The position numbers and the translations under genes were made by a program. The notes beneath the pieces were generated by a model, which saw nothing but the letters and a program-made list of their open reading frames with translations, was not told the origin of the DNA and made no database searches. This document shows, piece by piece, positions 26,181 through 34,347 of a DNA stretch of 64,000 nt (positions are counted from its first letter, which is position 1; each line of letters begins with the position of its first letter). Source of the stretch: Spirosoma sp. KCTC 42546 (GTDB lineage: Bacteria; Bacteroidota; Bacteroidia; Cytophagales; Spirosomataceae); NCBI RefSeq assembly GCF_006965485.1, contig NZ_CP041360.1:5126501-5190500 (forward strand), in the 5' to 3' direction.

Positions 26181-27722
26181 ATGAAAAAACAACTCCTAAC
26201 CTTCCTTGTTGCCGGTAGTAGCCTGATGGCTTCAGCCCAGAACAAAGCGACGATCAATGCCAGCGAGGGCAAACACGTCATTAGTCGTCATATCTACGGC
26301 CACTTCGCCGAGCATTTGGGCCGTTCTATTTACGATGGTTTTTATGTGGGCGAGAGCAACACGAAAATCCCTAATAAAAACGGGGTTCGGCTGGATGTGG
26401 TCGATGCACTCAAAAAGCTAAAGATTCCGAACCTCCGCTGGCCGGGTGGCTGTTTCGCCGATACGTATCATTGGAAAGATGGTATTGGTCCCAAAGCCAA
26501 ACGGCCTAAAATTGTCAATACCTGGTGGGGTGGCGTTACCGAAGACAATAGTTTCGGCACCCATGATTTCCTAAATATGTGCGAACTCCTGGGAACGGAG
26601 CCGTATCTGGCCGGTAACGTGGGGAGTGGCACCGTACAGGAATTGTCGGATTGGGTCCAATATGTAAACTTTGAAAAGAACAGTCCCATGTCGAACCTGC
26701 GCCAGCAGAATGGCCGACAAGCTCCCTGGAATGTGCGCTATTGGGGTGTAGCCAACGAAGCCTGGGGTTGTGGCGGCAATATGAAACCGGATTTCTATGC
26801 CAACCTGTACCGTCAGTACAGCACCTTTATGAACAACCGGGTGGGCAAGGAACGTATTTTCAGGATTGCGTCAGGAGCCAGCGACAACGATTATACCTGG
26901 ACCGAAACCCTCATGAAAAATATTCCCGCCAGCATGATGGAAGGTCTGGCCATGCACCATTATTCCGTTCTGTCGTGGGGCGAGGGCAAAAAAGGTTCGG
27001 CTACGCAGTTCTCCGATCAGGAGTACTTCAAAACCATGCAACAGGCGTTATTGATGGACGAGTTAATCGAAAAGCACTCGGCCGTTATGGACAAGTATGA
27101 CCCGGAGAAGAAAATAGCTCTGATCGTGGATGAGTGGGGTGGCTGGTACAACGTAGAGCCCGGCACCAATCCAGGGTTCCTGTATCAGCAGAACACCATG
27201 CGCGATGCCGTTCTGGCGGGAGCCACGCTCAACATTTTCCATAAACACTGCGAACGTGTCCGCATGGCGAATCTGGCACAGGCCATCAATGTATTACAGG
27301 CGGTCATTCTGACTAAAGGCGACAAGATATTGCTAACGCCTACTTACCACGTCCTGGAAATGTATAATGTCCATCAGGACGCAACGATGCTGCCCGTTGA
27401 CGTGAAATCGGATGATTTTGTTATGGATAAGGAAAAATTACCTGCCGTATCCGTTTCCGCGTCCCGCGATAAGGCCGGTAAGGTGCATATCTCACTCGTG
27501 AACATCGATCCGAACAAACCGCAGGATATTTCGGTGGATCTAAAGGGGTTAAAAGCCGCGGGAATCACCGGACGCATCCTGACCTCCGCCAACGTACACG
27601 ATCATAACACGTTCGAGAACCTGACTAAAATCAAGCCGGTCGCCTTCAATGGTGCCAAACTCTCCGGCGATAACGTAACAGTAACTCTGCCGCCGGTTTC
27701 GGTGGTAGTGTTAGAACTTTAA
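26181..27722 (+). CDS. Secreted GH51 alpha-L-arabinofuranosidase
   Basis: Releases L-arabinose from arabinan or arabinogalactan side chains. Signal peptide MKKQLLTFLVAGSSLMASAQ; then HIYGHFAEHLGRSIYDG, typical of GH51. Acid/base Glu193 sits in YWGVANEAWGCGG and nucleophile Glu318 in ALIVDEWGGWY. The 513-residue length, with TIM barrel and C-terminal beta-sandwich, is normal. Placement between araA and araD couples sugar release to catabolism. Export to the periplasm or surface distinguishes it from the many intracellular GH51 enzymes. Confidence 0.94.
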   Translation: MKKQLLTFLVAGSSLMASAQNKATINASEGKHVISRHIYGHFAEHLGRSIYDGFYVGESNTKIPNKNGVRLDVVDALKKLKIPNLRWPGGCFADTYHWKDGIGPKAKRPKIVNTWWGGVTEDNSFGTHDFLNMCELLGTEPYLAGNVGSGTVQELSDWVQYVNFEKNSPMSNLRQQNGRQAPWNVRYWGVANEAWGCGGNMKPDFYANLYRQYSTFMNNRVGKERIFRIASGASDNDYTWTETLMKNIPASMMEGLAMHHYSVLSWGEGKKGSATQFSDQEYFKTMQQALLMDELIEKHSAVMDKYDPEKKIALIVDEWGGWYNVEPGTNPGFLYQQNTMRDAVLAGATLNIFHKHCERVRMANLAQAINVLQAVILTKGDKILLTPTYHVLEMYNVHQDATMLPVDVKSDDFVMDKEKLPAVSVSASRDKAGKVHISLVNIDPNKPQDISVDLKGLKAAGITGRILTSANVHDHNTFENLTKIKPVAFNGAKLSGDNVTVTLPPVSVVVLEL

Positions 27723-27808
27723 AGAGTGAAAGAGTGAATGAGTGACAGAGCGAATCCGTGTCTCGAGTACTCATCCACTCTTTCGCTCATTCACTCTTTC
27801 GCTCTTTA
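27720..27808. repeat. Dyad element, GAGTGAA-type arms
   Basis: The left arm starts at the GH51 stop codon (27720) and runs to about 27754; the right arm ends at 27808, just before araD. Both are iterations of GAGTGAA / GAATGAG in 7-8 bp steps, imperfectly complementary. The araD frame reads through the right arm from 27758, but that text is repeat. Confidence 0.8.
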
Positions 27809-27811
27809 ACC

Positions 27812-28510
27812 ATGTACACATCCTTAAAAGAAGAATGTTACGAAGCCAATATGCAACTCCCCAAGCTGGGCCTGGTGTTGTTTACGTTTGGCAATGTAAG
27901 CGCCGTTGACCGTGAACGGGGGGTATTCGCAATCAAACCCAGTGGCGTTCCCTACGACGAACTGACGCCTTACGACATTGTCATTTGTGACTACGATGCG
28001 AAGGTGGTTGAAGGCACGATGCGTCCGTCGTCGGATACGAAGACCCATGCCCTGCTCTACAAAACCTGGGAGAAAATTGGTGGTATTTCGCACACGCACA
28101 GCACCCACGCGGTGGCCTGGTCGCAGGCGGGGATGGACATTCCTATTTTCGGAACCACTCACGCCGACCACACCCATCAGGACATTCCCTGCGCCCCCGC
28201 CCTAACCGACGAGATGATTCAGGGCGATTACGAGCACGAAACAGGCCACCAGATATTTAATGCATTTGCCGAGAAAGGGCTGCTGTATACCGAAATGGAA
28301 ATGGTGCTCCTGCAAAATCATGGCCCATTTACCTGGGGCAAAACCGCGGAGAAAGCCGTCTATAATTCGGCCGTACTCGAAGAACTCGCTCGTATGGCGT
28401 ACCTGACCTTGCAGATTAACCCAAACACACCCCGTATCAAAGACACCCTCCGGCTGAAACATTACGAACGCAAGCACGGGAAAGATGCCTATTACGGGCA
28501 AGGGTGTTGA
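27812..28510 (+). CDS. araD: L-ribulose-5-phosphate 4-epimerase AraD
   Basis: Epimerises L-ribulose-5-phosphate to D-xylulose-5-phosphate. The start at ATG 27812 (MYTSLKEECYEAN) gives 232 residues, the family norm. Class II aldolase-fold metal site: GGISHTHSTHAVAWSQAG with His94, His96 and His99 candidates, plus FGTTHADH; FGNVSAVDRERGVFAIKPSGVPYD binds the phosphate. It ends the intracellular arabinose pathway begun by AraA and AraB. Confidence 0.96.
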   Translation: MYTSLKEECYEANMQLPKLGLVLFTFGNVSAVDRERGVFAIKPSGVPYDELTPYDIVICDYDAKVVEGTMRPSSDTKTHALLYKTWEKIGGISHTHSTHAVAWSQAGMDIPIFGTTHADHTHQDIPCAPALTDEMIQGDYEHETGHQIFNAFAEKGLLYTEMEMVLLQNHGPFTWGKTAEKAVYNSAVLEELARMAYLTLQINPNTPRIKDTLRLKHYERKHGKDAYYGQGC

Positions 28511-28618
28511 GGCATTGATTCTATTTTTGTAGTAGTATAGCCGACAAACAGACTTTGTTTGTGGTGTCGGGTGGCGTACCACAGACAAATGTCCATTTCC
28601 CAAACCCCTTACTCGTTC

Positions 28619-29776
28619 ATGAAATTTTTGACTCAATTTTTATCTCTGGCCCTGTTAGCGGGTTGCGTGACCATGAATTCCTGCACTTCCAAAAAAGAAA
28701 CAACCGAGCAAAAGCCGGGAATCGAAAAAGCCGCATACGGCCAACTGCCCGATGGCCAAACGGCTGATTTATACACGTTGCATAACGAATCGGGCATGAC
28801 CGTCAGCATCACCAACTACGGCGGCATCATTGTGTCGCTAACGACGCCTGATCGAAATGGCAAATTTGAGGATGTTACCCTGGGGATGGATTCACTGGCT
28901 GGCTACGTAAAAGGAGTACCTTATTTTGGTGCCTTAGTGGGTCGGTATGGCAACCGTATTGCCAAAGGGAAGTTTACGCTGGATGGCAAGCAATACACGC
29001 TCGTTACCAACAACTTTGGCAATCACCTGCATGGAGGTACCAAAGGGTTCGACAAAGTTCTCTGGACCGCCACACCCGTTGAAGGCGACGAACCCGCGCT
29101 CAAGCTTACCTATGTATCGAAAGATGGCGAAGAAGGTTATCCGGGCAATTTATCGGTAGAGGTAACGTATACATTGCAAAAAGATAACGCCCTCAAGATT
29201 GATTACCAGGCAACTACCGACAAGCCAACGGTTGTCAACCTGACTAATCACACCTACTTCAACCTGACTGGCGGTGCTAAACGCGATATTCTCGACCACG
29301 TTGTAACGCTCTACGCCGACAAGTTTATCCCGATTGACAAAACGCTGATTCCAACGGGCCAGCTACAACCTGTTGCGGGGACACCCTTCGATTTCACGAA
29401 GCCAACGGTTGTTGGTACGCGCATCAACGATTCGACCGACACACAGATCAAATACGGCGGAGGCTATGATCATGGCTGGGTGCTGAACGGTACAGGCGAT
29501 TCGCTGAAGCTGGCAGCTACGGTTTATGAACCCACCAGCGGACGCGTCATGGACGTGCGCACAACGCAACCTGCCATTCAGTTCTACACCGGTAACTTCC
29601 TGGACGGAACATTGACTGGTCGTGAGGGATTCCCCTACAAAAAGCGGTATGCTTTGTGCCTGGAAACAGAGCACTATCCAGATTCACCAAACCAGCCTAA
29701 CTTCCCAACAACGACACTACGGCCTGGTGAGACTTATAAATCCACAACGATTTACCAATTCTCGTCGAAGAAGTAG
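28619..29776 (+). CDS. galM: Aldose 1-epimerase (mutarotase), exported lipoprotein form
   Basis: Interconverts alpha and beta anomers of free aldoses. ATG 28619 starts a lipoprotein signal MKFLTQFLSLALLAGC with Cys16; the frame is open upstream to 28559 but those codons lie in a hairpin-like stretch. GalM landmarks: ITNYGGIIVSLTTPDRNG, FGALVGRYGNRIAKG, NLTNHTYFNLTGG (catalytic His), GGYDHGWVLNG and CLETEHYPDSPNQPNFP (catalytic Glu). As a periplasmic protein it would prepare released arabinose or galactose for uptake. Confidence 0.93.
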   Translation: MKFLTQFLSLALLAGCVTMNSCTSKKETTEQKPGIEKAAYGQLPDGQTADLYTLHNESGMTVSITNYGGIIVSLTTPDRNGKFEDVTLGMDSLAGYVKGVPYFGALVGRYGNRIAKGKFTLDGKQYTLVTNNFGNHLHGGTKGFDKVLWTATPVEGDEPALKLTYVSKDGEEGYPGNLSVEVTYTLQKDNALKIDYQATTDKPTVVNLTNHTYFNLTGGAKRDILDHVVTLYADKFIPIDKTLIPTGQLQPVAGTPFDFTKPTVVGTRINDSTDTQIKYGGGYDHGWVLNGTGDSLKLAATVYEPTSGRVMDVRTTQPAIQFYTGNFLDGTLTGREGFPYKKRYALCLETEHYPDSPNQPNFPTTTLRPGETYKSTTIYQFSSKK

Positions 29777-29893
29777 ATTTTTAACCGCAAAGGGCGCTAA
29801 GATTAACGCAAAGAACGCTAAGGGTATGTCCATTGCGTTCTTTGCGTTAATCTTAGCGCCCTTTGTGCCGGGCCGACGATTCGGTTAAAATCC
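29777..29893. repeat. Dyad element, GCAAAG/GCTAAG-type arms with interrupted right arm
   Basis: Starts directly after the galM stop. The left arm is 29777-29818; the right arm matches from about 29834, but a ~17-bp stretch (near 29866-29882, TGCCGGGCCGACGATTC) interrupts it before the closing GGTTAAAATC. Words resemble the element at 11575-11671. Confidence 0.75.
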
Positions 29894-29927
29894 AATGTCA
29901 GATTAACCCATTACCGAACGGGCTACC

Positions 29928-30068
29928 ATGCCCAGAGGTTACAATCCTATGCTGGAACGACGGCTCCAGGCTGTTGCTGATTATGGCAACTGGATTGCCG
30001 CCATCGGTGAGTCGGTGACGGTTTATTTGCTGGCTGTTGAAGCGCAGCAACCGATTGTTAGTCCATAA
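29928..30068 (+). pseudogene. Possible gene remnant (46 codons)
   Basis: Reading frame MPRGYNPMLERRLQAVADYG... ending ...VEAQQPIVSP, with protein-like composition and seven more sense codons upstream. It is not preceded by a convincing start region and no family is recognised. It could be the C-terminal remnant of a lost gene. The antisense frame over the same bases is no more convincing. Confidence 0.25.
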
Positions 30069-30186
30069 TTTCAATTTTGGATTCGGCGTTTCCATTAACT
30101 CACCTAAGTACATTATGGCGACCAAATACCTTAGATTTCAACACATTGACAATCTTTTTGAGCTTATTCTTGTTGCTAAAAAAAAA

Positions 30187-30194
30187 TACGTTTG
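30187..30194 (+). promoter_or_regulatory. TAnnTTTG-type -7 box
   Basis: TACGTTTG matches the Bacteroidota -7 consensus TAnnTTTG and lies 40 bp before the small gene at 30234. The -33 TTTG is not at ideal spacing (nearest TTTG is at 30157-30160). Confidence 0.35.
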
Positions 30195-30233
30195 TATATT
30201 CGGCATAGTTAGAGATAACAAAGCGCCTTTGCC

Positions 30234-30434
30234 ATGGAAGAGCTAAAGCATTATAATAGCTTTGAGGAACTGAAAGATCACTCAGAATCGATCAATCCGG
30301 CTTCTGCTAAATCGATGGAACGTCATGATCGATTTGAGGAATTCATAAGTCTCTTGAGGAACGCACATGTCAGTGATACCCCGTCTACAGAGAATAATAA
30401 GGCAGTAGACAAACATACTGTGTATGCAGTATAA
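30234..30434 (+). CDS. Small protein upstream of nucleotidyltransferase
   Basis: A 66-residue hydrophilic protein, MEELKHYNSFEELKDHSESINPAS..., with a helical middle (RHDRFEEFISLLRNAH). No family recognised. It overlaps the next gene by 11 bp (30424-30434), so both are translated together. Its first residues resemble short proteins that accompany nucleotidyl_transferase genes in Bacteroidota (recalled, unverified). Base composition is visibly more AT-rich than surrounding metabolic genes. Confidence 0.6.
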   Translation: MEELKHYNSFEELKDHSESINPASAKSMERHDRFEEFISLLRNAHVSDTPSTENNKAVDKHTVYAV

Positions 30435-30909
30435 CAGTGCCATACTTGAGATATTCGCTATATTTAAAAGAAATTTTGTAGAATATATGATTGTGGGCGG
30501 CACTGCCGTAGCGTATTATGGGTATTCTAGAAAATCAACAAATACAAAGGGAGAAATTGTAGACAAACCTGACTTAGATTTTTGGTACAATCCAACCTAT
30601 TCGAACTATTTCAATCTAATTAATGCCTTAGAGGAGCTAGGGAAAGATGTAACAAAATATAGAGACGATTTTTCCCCTAATCCTAAGACTTCTTTCTTCA
30701 AATTAGAATTTGAGGATTATACGCTTGATCTTCTTCCAACTATAAAAGCCCCCTTAAAATTCAGTGTATCTTTTGCAAAGAAGAAAGTGGCTCAATATGA
30801 TGGCGTTGACATTCCATTTATAAGCTTAGACGATTTAATCCAAGATAAACTGACTACACCAAGGCAAAAGGATATAGATGACATTGAGCAGTTGAGAAGG
30901 CTTAAATAG
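30424..30909 (+). CDS. Nucleotidyltransferase-fold protein (MNT/AbiEii-like)
   Basis: A 161-residue protein with minimal NTase features: VEYMIVGGTAVAYYG carries the GG motif (residues 25-26), and PDLDFW carries the Asp50-x-Asp52 metal pair, followed by a possible third acid in YTLDLLPTI. The C-terminal ISLDDLIQDKLTTPRQKDIDDIEQL is typical of 'nucleotidyltransferase, DUF6036/AbiEii-like' proteins. These often act in toxin-antitoxin or defence pairs. AT-rich composition and isolation between unrelated operons suggest transfer. Exact activity is unknown. Confidence 0.7.
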   Translation: MQYNSAILEIFAIFKRNFVEYMIVGGTAVAYYGYSRKSTNTKGEIVDKPDLDFWYNPTYSNYFNLINALEELGKDVTKYRDDFSPNPKTSFFKLEFEDYTLDLLPTIKAPLKFSVSFAKKKVAQYDGVDIPFISLDDLIQDKLTTPRQKDIDDIEQLRRLK

Positions 30910-30980
30910 CTTCAATGATAAAATCTGCGAAAATCGTAATCATCATACTAGTCCGCCGTGTCCGCCCATGCGGTTCTACT

Positions 30981-32051
30981 TTACGCCCATACTCTCCGCA
31001 AAAACCGTAACCAGTTACCGTGCATAACATTGGCAATATCTTCCTCGGTATAACCGCGCTGGCGTAGTAAATCCGGCACTTTCTGTAAGTCGGCAATGGT
31101 TTCCAGATCGTAGGGTGACTGTTCCTTGCCGAAGGCACCGTCTAAATCCGAGCCGATGCCGATGTGGCGGGCGTTACCGGCAATCTGACAGATATGATCC
31201 AGGTGATCGATCATTTTGGCCAGATTACAGTTCATGCTTTCGGGGGTCGATTGACCGCGCACCCAGCCAGGCACCATCATCCAGGCATCCAACGCCCCGC
31301 CAATAACGGCATCACGAGCAATGAGCTCCCGAAGTTGTTCGTCGCTAAACTGGCGATTGTGGTCGACCAGTGCGCGACAATTATTGTGGCTTGCCCAAAC
31401 TGGCCCTGTGAAGAAATCGAGTGCTTCCCAGAAACTATCGTCGCAGAGGTGGGTGGCATCCAGGATCATATTGAACCGTTGCATTTCCAGCAACAGATCC
31501 CGTCCGGCCATCCCTATGAAACCTATGGCATCGGTGCCCTGTGCGTAACGTCCCGGCCCATAGTGAGCGGGTCCAATAGCCCGCAAGCCATAGTTATAGG
31601 CCGTTTCAACATAAGCGGGTGTCACCATTGAATCGGCCCCTTCCAGGCTTAGTATATAACCCACCGGTTTTGACTCGTTCGGCGTTCCATCGTTCCAGAG
31701 CGTGAGGTGTTTCTCCAGACCTGCCAGATCCCGGATTTGAATCATCTCACCGGCGGCTTCCATTTGTTCATACCAGATTCGCTGCGCCTGTGTTTGTGCC
31801 CAGGCCTGCTCTGGCGAATGCCAGCCGGGAAGTGGGTTATCAGGGGCAACATAACGACCAATCTGTGTAGCCACAACTAACCCAATGTTACCCTGGCGTA
31901 AGTCAGGCAACGATACAGTACCCTTGGCCCGGTCTGGCTTATCGGTCATACCGTGTTCGCGTTCGCGCAATCGCGCAACCGGCTGTCGCAGGTCGCGATT
32001 CCACTCCATCGCGTTCATACTCAGGTCGAGGTGGGCATCTATTGTAAACAT
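30981..32051 (-). CDS. Membrane-dipeptidase family protein (peptidase M19)
   Basis: Zinc dipeptidase of the renal-dipeptidase type, 356 residues, no signal peptide visible. Metal and active-site motifs: TIDAHLDLSM (HxD), LSLEGADSM (bridging Glu), MILDATHL and SHNNCRAL (His ligands), and HIGIGSDLDGAFG. Family members split dipeptides, including those with a C-terminal D-residue. It ends a three-gene operon after the RidA and D-threonine-aldolase-like genes (9-bp gap), which suggests D-amino-acid metabolism. Confidence 0.9.
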   Translation of the reverse strand: MFTIDAHLDLSMNAMEWNRDLRQPVARLREREHGMTDKPDRAKGTVSLPDLRQGNIGLVVATQIGRYVAPDNPLPGWHSPEQAWAQTQAQRIWYEQMEAAGEMIQIRDLAGLEKHLTLWNDGTPNESKPVGYILSLEGADSMVTPAYVETAYNYGLRAIGPAHYGPGRYAQGTDAIGFIGMAGRDLLLEMQRFNMILDATHLCDDSFWEALDFFTGPVWASHNNCRALVDHNRQFSDEQLRELIARDAVIGGALDAWMMVPGWVRGQSTPESMNCNLAKMIDHLDHICQIAGNARHIGIGSDLDGAFGKEQSPYDLETIADLQKVPDLLRQRGYTEEDIANVMHGNWLRFLRRVWA

Positions 32052-32060
32052 GAAAGAAAA

Positions 32061-33176
32061 TTAAATGGTAATGACCCGATCCCGGGAAACAGCCAGCCAT
32101 TCACCCGTAGTGAGGCCGTTTTCGATGGTATAGCCCCGTTCGTACAGGGCAACGGTTGGGCAAACGTGGTTGGGTATCCCGTAAAATACATCACCCACTT
32201 TGTAGGAATGCCCCTCCCCTGCTTCCAGAACCAGATGCTCTTCACTCTGACCAACGGCTTTCAACTCCGGCGCATTCAGAAACGTGACCCGACTGAGTAA
32301 ATCGCCTTCGGGAGCGATGGATTTATGCCCCAGATCAACGCAGATTTTCGAGGATTCAGGCAGAGAAATTACCCGCGACACAACCAACGCGGCTGGCAGA
32401 AACCCCTGCTCCGGCAAAATGGTCTGGTAGCCTTTATCCCAATAGATAAACGTACCGGGGCTACACTCAACATCCGGCCGTTTGGCATGAATCGGGAACG
32501 TGGGGCTACCCCCAATTACAATGACCGGTTTTGCAAATCCGCGTGCAGTCAGGGTTTCGCTGAGCAGTTGCACGGGCCAGAAAGCCGCATCACATTCAGA
32601 CGTGCGAATGGCCAGGTCGGAATTCCGAAGGTGACCGTCGTAAGCATGTAAGCCTACTGGCCGAACGCCCGGCAGTTGATCAAGTTCGGAATAGAGCGTT
32701 AGTACAGCCCCGCCCGGCGCAATGCCTGTGCGGTTCATCCCTACGTTCAGGTCGATGTATACGGGCACAACCAGGCCAGCCGCCACCGCTAGTTCTGATA
32801 GCGTGGTGGCGGTAGTAATAGTATCGACCAGACACGAAAAATGCGTATCTGGGTAGGCTTTCATCAACGCCAGCAGGCGATGCATTTTGGCTTCGTTTGG
32901 CTGATAGGCCAGCAACACATCGGGGGCACCGATCATGGCCAGCATTTCGGCTTCGGCAATGGTGGCACATTTGAACTTCCGGATACCCGCTTCCAGCAGC
33001 AGTCGGGAGGCTTCCCGCGATTTATTGGTTTTTACATGCGGTCGCAACCGACTCACATCACCGATCATGCTTTTCAGCAGGGCGATATTGTGCTTCACCC
33101 GGTCGGGATACAGCACCAGTGCGGGCGTATCGAGTTGGGCAACATCATCAATCAGGTACCAGGGTGCTTGCTCCAT
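32061..33176 (-). CDS. D-threonine aldolase / D-serine dehydratase-like PLP enzyme
   Basis: Fold-type III PLP enzyme of 371 residues: LDTPALVLYPDRVKHNI opening, then RLRPHVKTNKSREASR with the PLP-binding lysine and VPVYIDLNVGMNRTGI of the alanine-racemase-like barrel. The C-terminal domain carries the metal motif IPNHVCPTVALYE (His and Cys), seen in D-threonine aldolase and D-serine dehydratase. It cleaves or deaminates D-hydroxy amino acids; which one cannot be read from sequence. It lies 3 bp after the RidA gene. Confidence 0.88.
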   Translation of the reverse strand: MEQAPWYLIDDVAQLDTPALVLYPDRVKHNIALLKSMIGDVSRLRPHVKTNKSREASRLLLEAGIRKFKCATIAEAEMLAMIGAPDVLLAYQPNEAKMHRLLALMKAYPDTHFSCLVDTITTATTLSELAVAAGLVVPVYIDLNVGMNRTGIAPGGAVLTLYSELDQLPGVRPVGLHAYDGHLRNSDLAIRTSECDAAFWPVQLLSETLTARGFAKPVIVIGGSPTFPIHAKRPDVECSPGTFIYWDKGYQTILPEQGFLPAALVVSRVISLPESSKICVDLGHKSIAPEGDLLSRVTFLNAPELKAVGQSEEHLVLEAGEGHSYKVGDVFYGIPNHVCPTVALYERGYTIENGLTTGEWLAVSRDRVITI

Positions 33177-33179
33177 CGA

Positions 33180-33656
33180 TCAGACCAGTTCAAATAAGGC
33201 TTCTACTTCAACCGGAATATTGTCGGGTAAAGAACCCATCCCCACTGCCGACCGTACACCAATCCCGTTATCGGGTCCCCAGACGGCAGAAAACAGTTCG
33301 CTACATCCGTTGATGACATAGGGATGACGGCCAAAATCAGCCGTACAGTTCACCATACCCAGCACCTTTATAACGCGTTTCACCCGGTCGAGGCTCCCTA
33401 AATGGGTTTTGATGGTCGATAAAATGGTCAGACCTACCTGACGGGCGGCCAGTTTCCCCTGCTCAATATCCATATCGGCCCCAATGCGGCCAATAATCAG
33501 GCTTTTGTCGTCCTGCACAGGGCCGTGGCCTGATACATATAGGTATTTGCCATCGATCAGATACGGTTTATACACTCCTAATGGCTGGGGAGCGGGTGGC
33601 AACGAAAGGCCGGTTTGCGCAAAAGCTGCTTCGGGCGATAAAGTGGAAGTTTCCAT
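33180..33656 (-). CDS. RidA/YjgF-family enamine/imine deaminase
   Basis: A 158-residue RidA-superfamily protein, first gene of the D-amino-acid operon. Motifs: YLYVSGHGPVQDD near the N-terminus and VRSAVGMGSLPDNIPVEVE at the C-terminus, where the Arg aligned with the catalytic RidA arginine is retained. Enzymes of this type clear reactive enamines made by PLP dehydratases, which fits the co-operonic PLP enzyme. Confidence 0.88.
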   Translation of the reverse strand: METSTLSPEAAFAQTGLSLPPAPQPLGVYKPYLIDGKYLYVSGHGPVQDDKSLIIGRIGADMDIEQGKLAARQVGLTILSTIKTHLGSLDRVKRVIKVLGMVNCTADFGRHPYVINGCSELFSAVWGPDNGIGVRSAVGMGSLPDNIPVEVEALFELV

Positions 33657-33757
33657 ACGAATTGGTAGTCAGTAATCCCTCTAGGCATAGGGTTTGCAAA
33701 CTTAATCGAAACTCTGCGTCCGGTTGCTATCTTGCCCTGTATTTACAAAACCACAAC

Positions 33758-34159
33758 ATGAAACAACGAATTGCACACATTGCCCTCGTCGTGGATGATT
33801 ATGATGATGCCATCCAGTTTTACACCCAAAAGCTCAACTTCACCCTTCTGGAAGACACGACCTTGAGCGAGACAAAACGCTGGGTGTTAGTGGCTCCCCC
33901 TGGCTCTGCCGAAACCTGTTTGTTGCTGGCCAAAGCGGATGGCGAGGAACAACGAACCCGAGTTGGGAATCAGACTGGCGGTCGGGTGTTCCTGTTTTTA
34001 TTTACCGATGACTTCTGGCGGGATTATCATAACATGCGGGCAAACGACATTCATTTCGTAAGAGAGCCTATTGAAGAAGCCTATGGCACGGTAGCAGTCT
34101 TTGCCGATTTGTACGGAAATTTGTGGGATCTTTTGGAACCGAAAAGTGTAACGGTGTAA
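33758..34159 (+). CDS. VOC/glyoxalase-superfamily protein
   Basis: A 133-residue single-domain vicinal-oxygen-chelate protein. The start at ATG 33758 (MKQRIAHIALVVDDYDDAI) fits the family; the longer frame from 33581 is antisense to ridA. Two beta-alpha-beta-beta-beta modules: HIALVVDDYDDAIQFYTQKL and GRVFLFLFTDDFWRDYHNM, ending VFADLYGNLWDLLEP. His, Glu ligands are plausible, but substrate and reaction are unknown. Divergent from the ridA operon with about 100 bp between. Confidence 0.85.
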   Translation: MKQRIAHIALVVDDYDDAIQFYTQKLNFTLLEDTTLSETKRWVLVAPPGSAETCLLLAKADGEEQRTRVGNQTGGRVFLFLFTDDFWRDYHNMRANDIHFVREPIEEAYGTVAVFADLYGNLWDLLEPKSVTV

Positions 34160-34174
34160 GCTGTTATATCTTTC

Positions 34175-34326
34175 GGTGGTGTTGGTTACTACCGTTAGTA
34201 CTGTCGGTTACTCGTTAGTGCTGTCGGTTACTAATAACCGACATACGAGGTTTCTCAAAACCTACTAGTGGCACCGTTAGGTTTTGAGAAACCTAAGCTG
34301 TCAGATGAAAGCATCTGACAGCACGA
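34175..34326. repeat. Composite modular hairpin between VOC and scoB genes
   Basis: In order: TGTCGGTTA-CTAA-TAACCGACA (34222-34243), AGGTTT-CTCA-AAACCT (34248-34263), its reverse complement (34279-34294), and CTGTCAGATG-AAAG-CATCTGACAG (34298-34321). An outer pair GTGCTGTC (34218-34225) / GACAGCAC (34317-34324) encloses all. Three partial copies of the GGTTACT word precede it. The two convergent genes flank it. Confidence 0.85.
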
Positions 34327-34347
34327 AAACCCAATAGCCAGCTTTGC

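Noticed and set aside
28556..28590. Hairpin-like GTTTGTGGT / ACCACAGAC before galM
   Set aside because: Imperfect and short; resembles the modular outer arms but cannot be assigned with confidence.
29898..30125. Minus-strand 75-codon frame
   Set aside because: It is antisense to the better-supported remnant at 29928-30068, and neither strand shows a family match.
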